Assembly: GCA_000750105.3 (NCBI GenBank)
Contig: JPHH03000064.1
Span: 62,001-126,000, forward strand
Source of the DNA: Tolypocladium sp. Sup5 PDA-1
Lineage: Eukaryota > Ascomycota > Sordariomycetes > Hypocreales > Ophiocordycipitaceae
Direction of reading: 5' to 3'
Length of the DNA: 64,000 bases
Notes under the pieces: generated by a model
The model's input: the letters and a program-made list of their open reading frames with translations, nothing else
The model's database searches: none
Told to the model about the DNA's origin: nothing
In this document: positions 63,057 through 64,000 of the stretch, piece by piece
Layout of the letters: each line of letters starts with the position of its first letter
Position numbering within the stretch: the first letter of the stretch is position 1
Position numbers and translations under genes: made by a program

Positions 63057-64000
63057 TGATTGTGGGTTTGGGGCGGGATGGCCAGGTCTATGTATGTAGG
63101 AAGTGACGCATTCCCTCGTCGTCAAGCAAATCATATGTACGTTGGTATGTGGGTAGACGGGGAGAGCAGCGTGTGGCCCTCCTGTCATGGTGCGCTCGAG
63201 TATCCGTCAAGAAGCTTATAACGAGTAGCCCTTCATCTGAAAAAGCAGCCCCGATATGCATGTTGATAAGGCTACAAGGGACTACTGATAGTTGACATCA
63301 TTGGCTCAATGGCTGTCAAGGAGAGACCACGTGGAACAATGCCAACAAGGGTCGACGGAGAGGCCACGTTGTGCAGGAGAAGACAACAGCATGCACGGAA
63401 AGCTTCCCACGGCCATCATAATGTTGGAGGCATCACATGGCAACCCAAGGCACTCGGCGGGGTACGAATCCATGTTTGTGGCACCTGCAGGCGGTCGAGG
63501 TCGTTGAAATTTTAGTGGGGTCGAGTCGCTGTTGGCCTGGACGGGTGGTTGGAGCTGGAGGACAGAGCCCCCTGGCCCTGTTCTCTTCAGTGGTGGCGAA
63601 CCCTGCTGGGCCACTGATAGGCCCCGAACGTCCAGCCCGACGGCTGCAAATTCCGACCGCGGTGGAATGGATGGGCACGGGCCACGGCTAAAAAAAACTG
63701 GAATCCACCGAAGCCCGCCAGCGCAGGCAGGCCCGGCGACGACGAGAGTGGGAGCTTGGGGTCTTCCATCATCGCCGCTAAAATCAAGCAGAGCACCACC
63801 ACACCAGCACCTTGGAGACAGTCCCACGCCGTCCACAACAAATCTCGCACTGCTCCTCCTCACCACCAACATCCCAGCCTGCCAGCCTGCCTGCCTCTCA
63901 ACCGCAACCGCTCGCCCTGACGCAAACGCGCATCTCGTCCTCGCCCTGCAGCACAGCGCAGCGCTCGACTCGCCGCCCCCTCGCCTGACCGACGCGCTCC
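63057..64000. other. Right-end intergenic region, no gene recognised
   Basis: About 940 bp from the MAP1 stop to the window edge. Frames of up to 188 codons on the minus strand lack family features. The last 250 bp are very C-rich and G-poor on the plus strand (caccaccaacatcccagcctg, then ctcaaccgcaaccgctcg), which looks like promoter and 5' leader of a plus-strand gene starting beyond position 64000. Confidence 0.45.

Overview
The window is nuclear DNA of a filamentous ascomycete, most likely a Sordariomycete of the order Hypocreales. Genes are intron-poor, with short GT-AG introns (mostly 50-110 nt, branch sites like gctaac), coding DNA is GC-rich and flanks are compact. Marker products fit this: a class II hydrophobin, a But2-domain secreted protein, a GPI-type aspartyl protease, homoisocitrate dehydrogenase of the fungal lysine pathway, and kynurenine 3-monooxygenase. 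The species cannot be named from the sequence alone. I support 25 protein genes. One is cut by the left edge and one is broken by a frameshift. Exon joins were worked out by hand from splice sites and reading phase. I recognised no rRNA, tRNA, CRISPR array or intact transposon.

Layout. 1-19 kb is a dense housekeeping block: 3' end of an MFS transporter, a YMR226C-type short-chain dehydrogenase, a Prs5-like PRPP synthetase with a long insertion, an asteroid/XPG-type nuclease-fold protein, a Cid1-type terminal nucleotidyltransferase, TFIIF alpha (Tfg1), the splicing factor Bud13 and the TRAPP subunit Trs85. 19-31 kb is gene-poor and accessory-looking: a frameshifted Gly-rich secreted protein, a three-exon hydrophobin with a tandem PPGNGN spacer, a vacuolar amino-acid transporter of the Avt3/4 type, and two gaps of more than 3 kb with microsatellites and GTAC-rich palindromic motifs. 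30.8-34.4 kb holds a polyol-type SDR, a small HTH-like protein with an N-myristoylation-like start and a But2-domain protein. After another 2.2 kb gap, 36.6-43.9 kb carries the circularly permuted GTPase Nog2, head-to-head with mitochondrial ribosomal protein mS26, and an Adp1-type ABC transporter. 45-64 kb holds a class I/II aminotransferase, the aspartyl protease, mitochondrial EF-G1, homoisocitrate dehydrogenase, a long disordered protein, mitochondrial uS8, kynurenine 3-monooxygenase and methionine aminopeptidase 1.

The genes do not form one pathway or a secondary-metabolite cluster. Common threads are gene expression (Tfg1, Bud13, Cid1-like), ribosome biogenesis and mitochondrial translation (Nog2, mS26, uS8m, mEF-G1), and cell-surface or secreted products (hydrophobin, But2, aspartyl protease, Gly-rich peptide). 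The most distinctive items are the repeat-expanded hydrophobin next to the broken secreted gene, the roughly 490-residue separation of catalytic acids in the Cid1-like enzyme, and a family of short GTAC-rich palindromic sequences scattered through the intergenic DNA.
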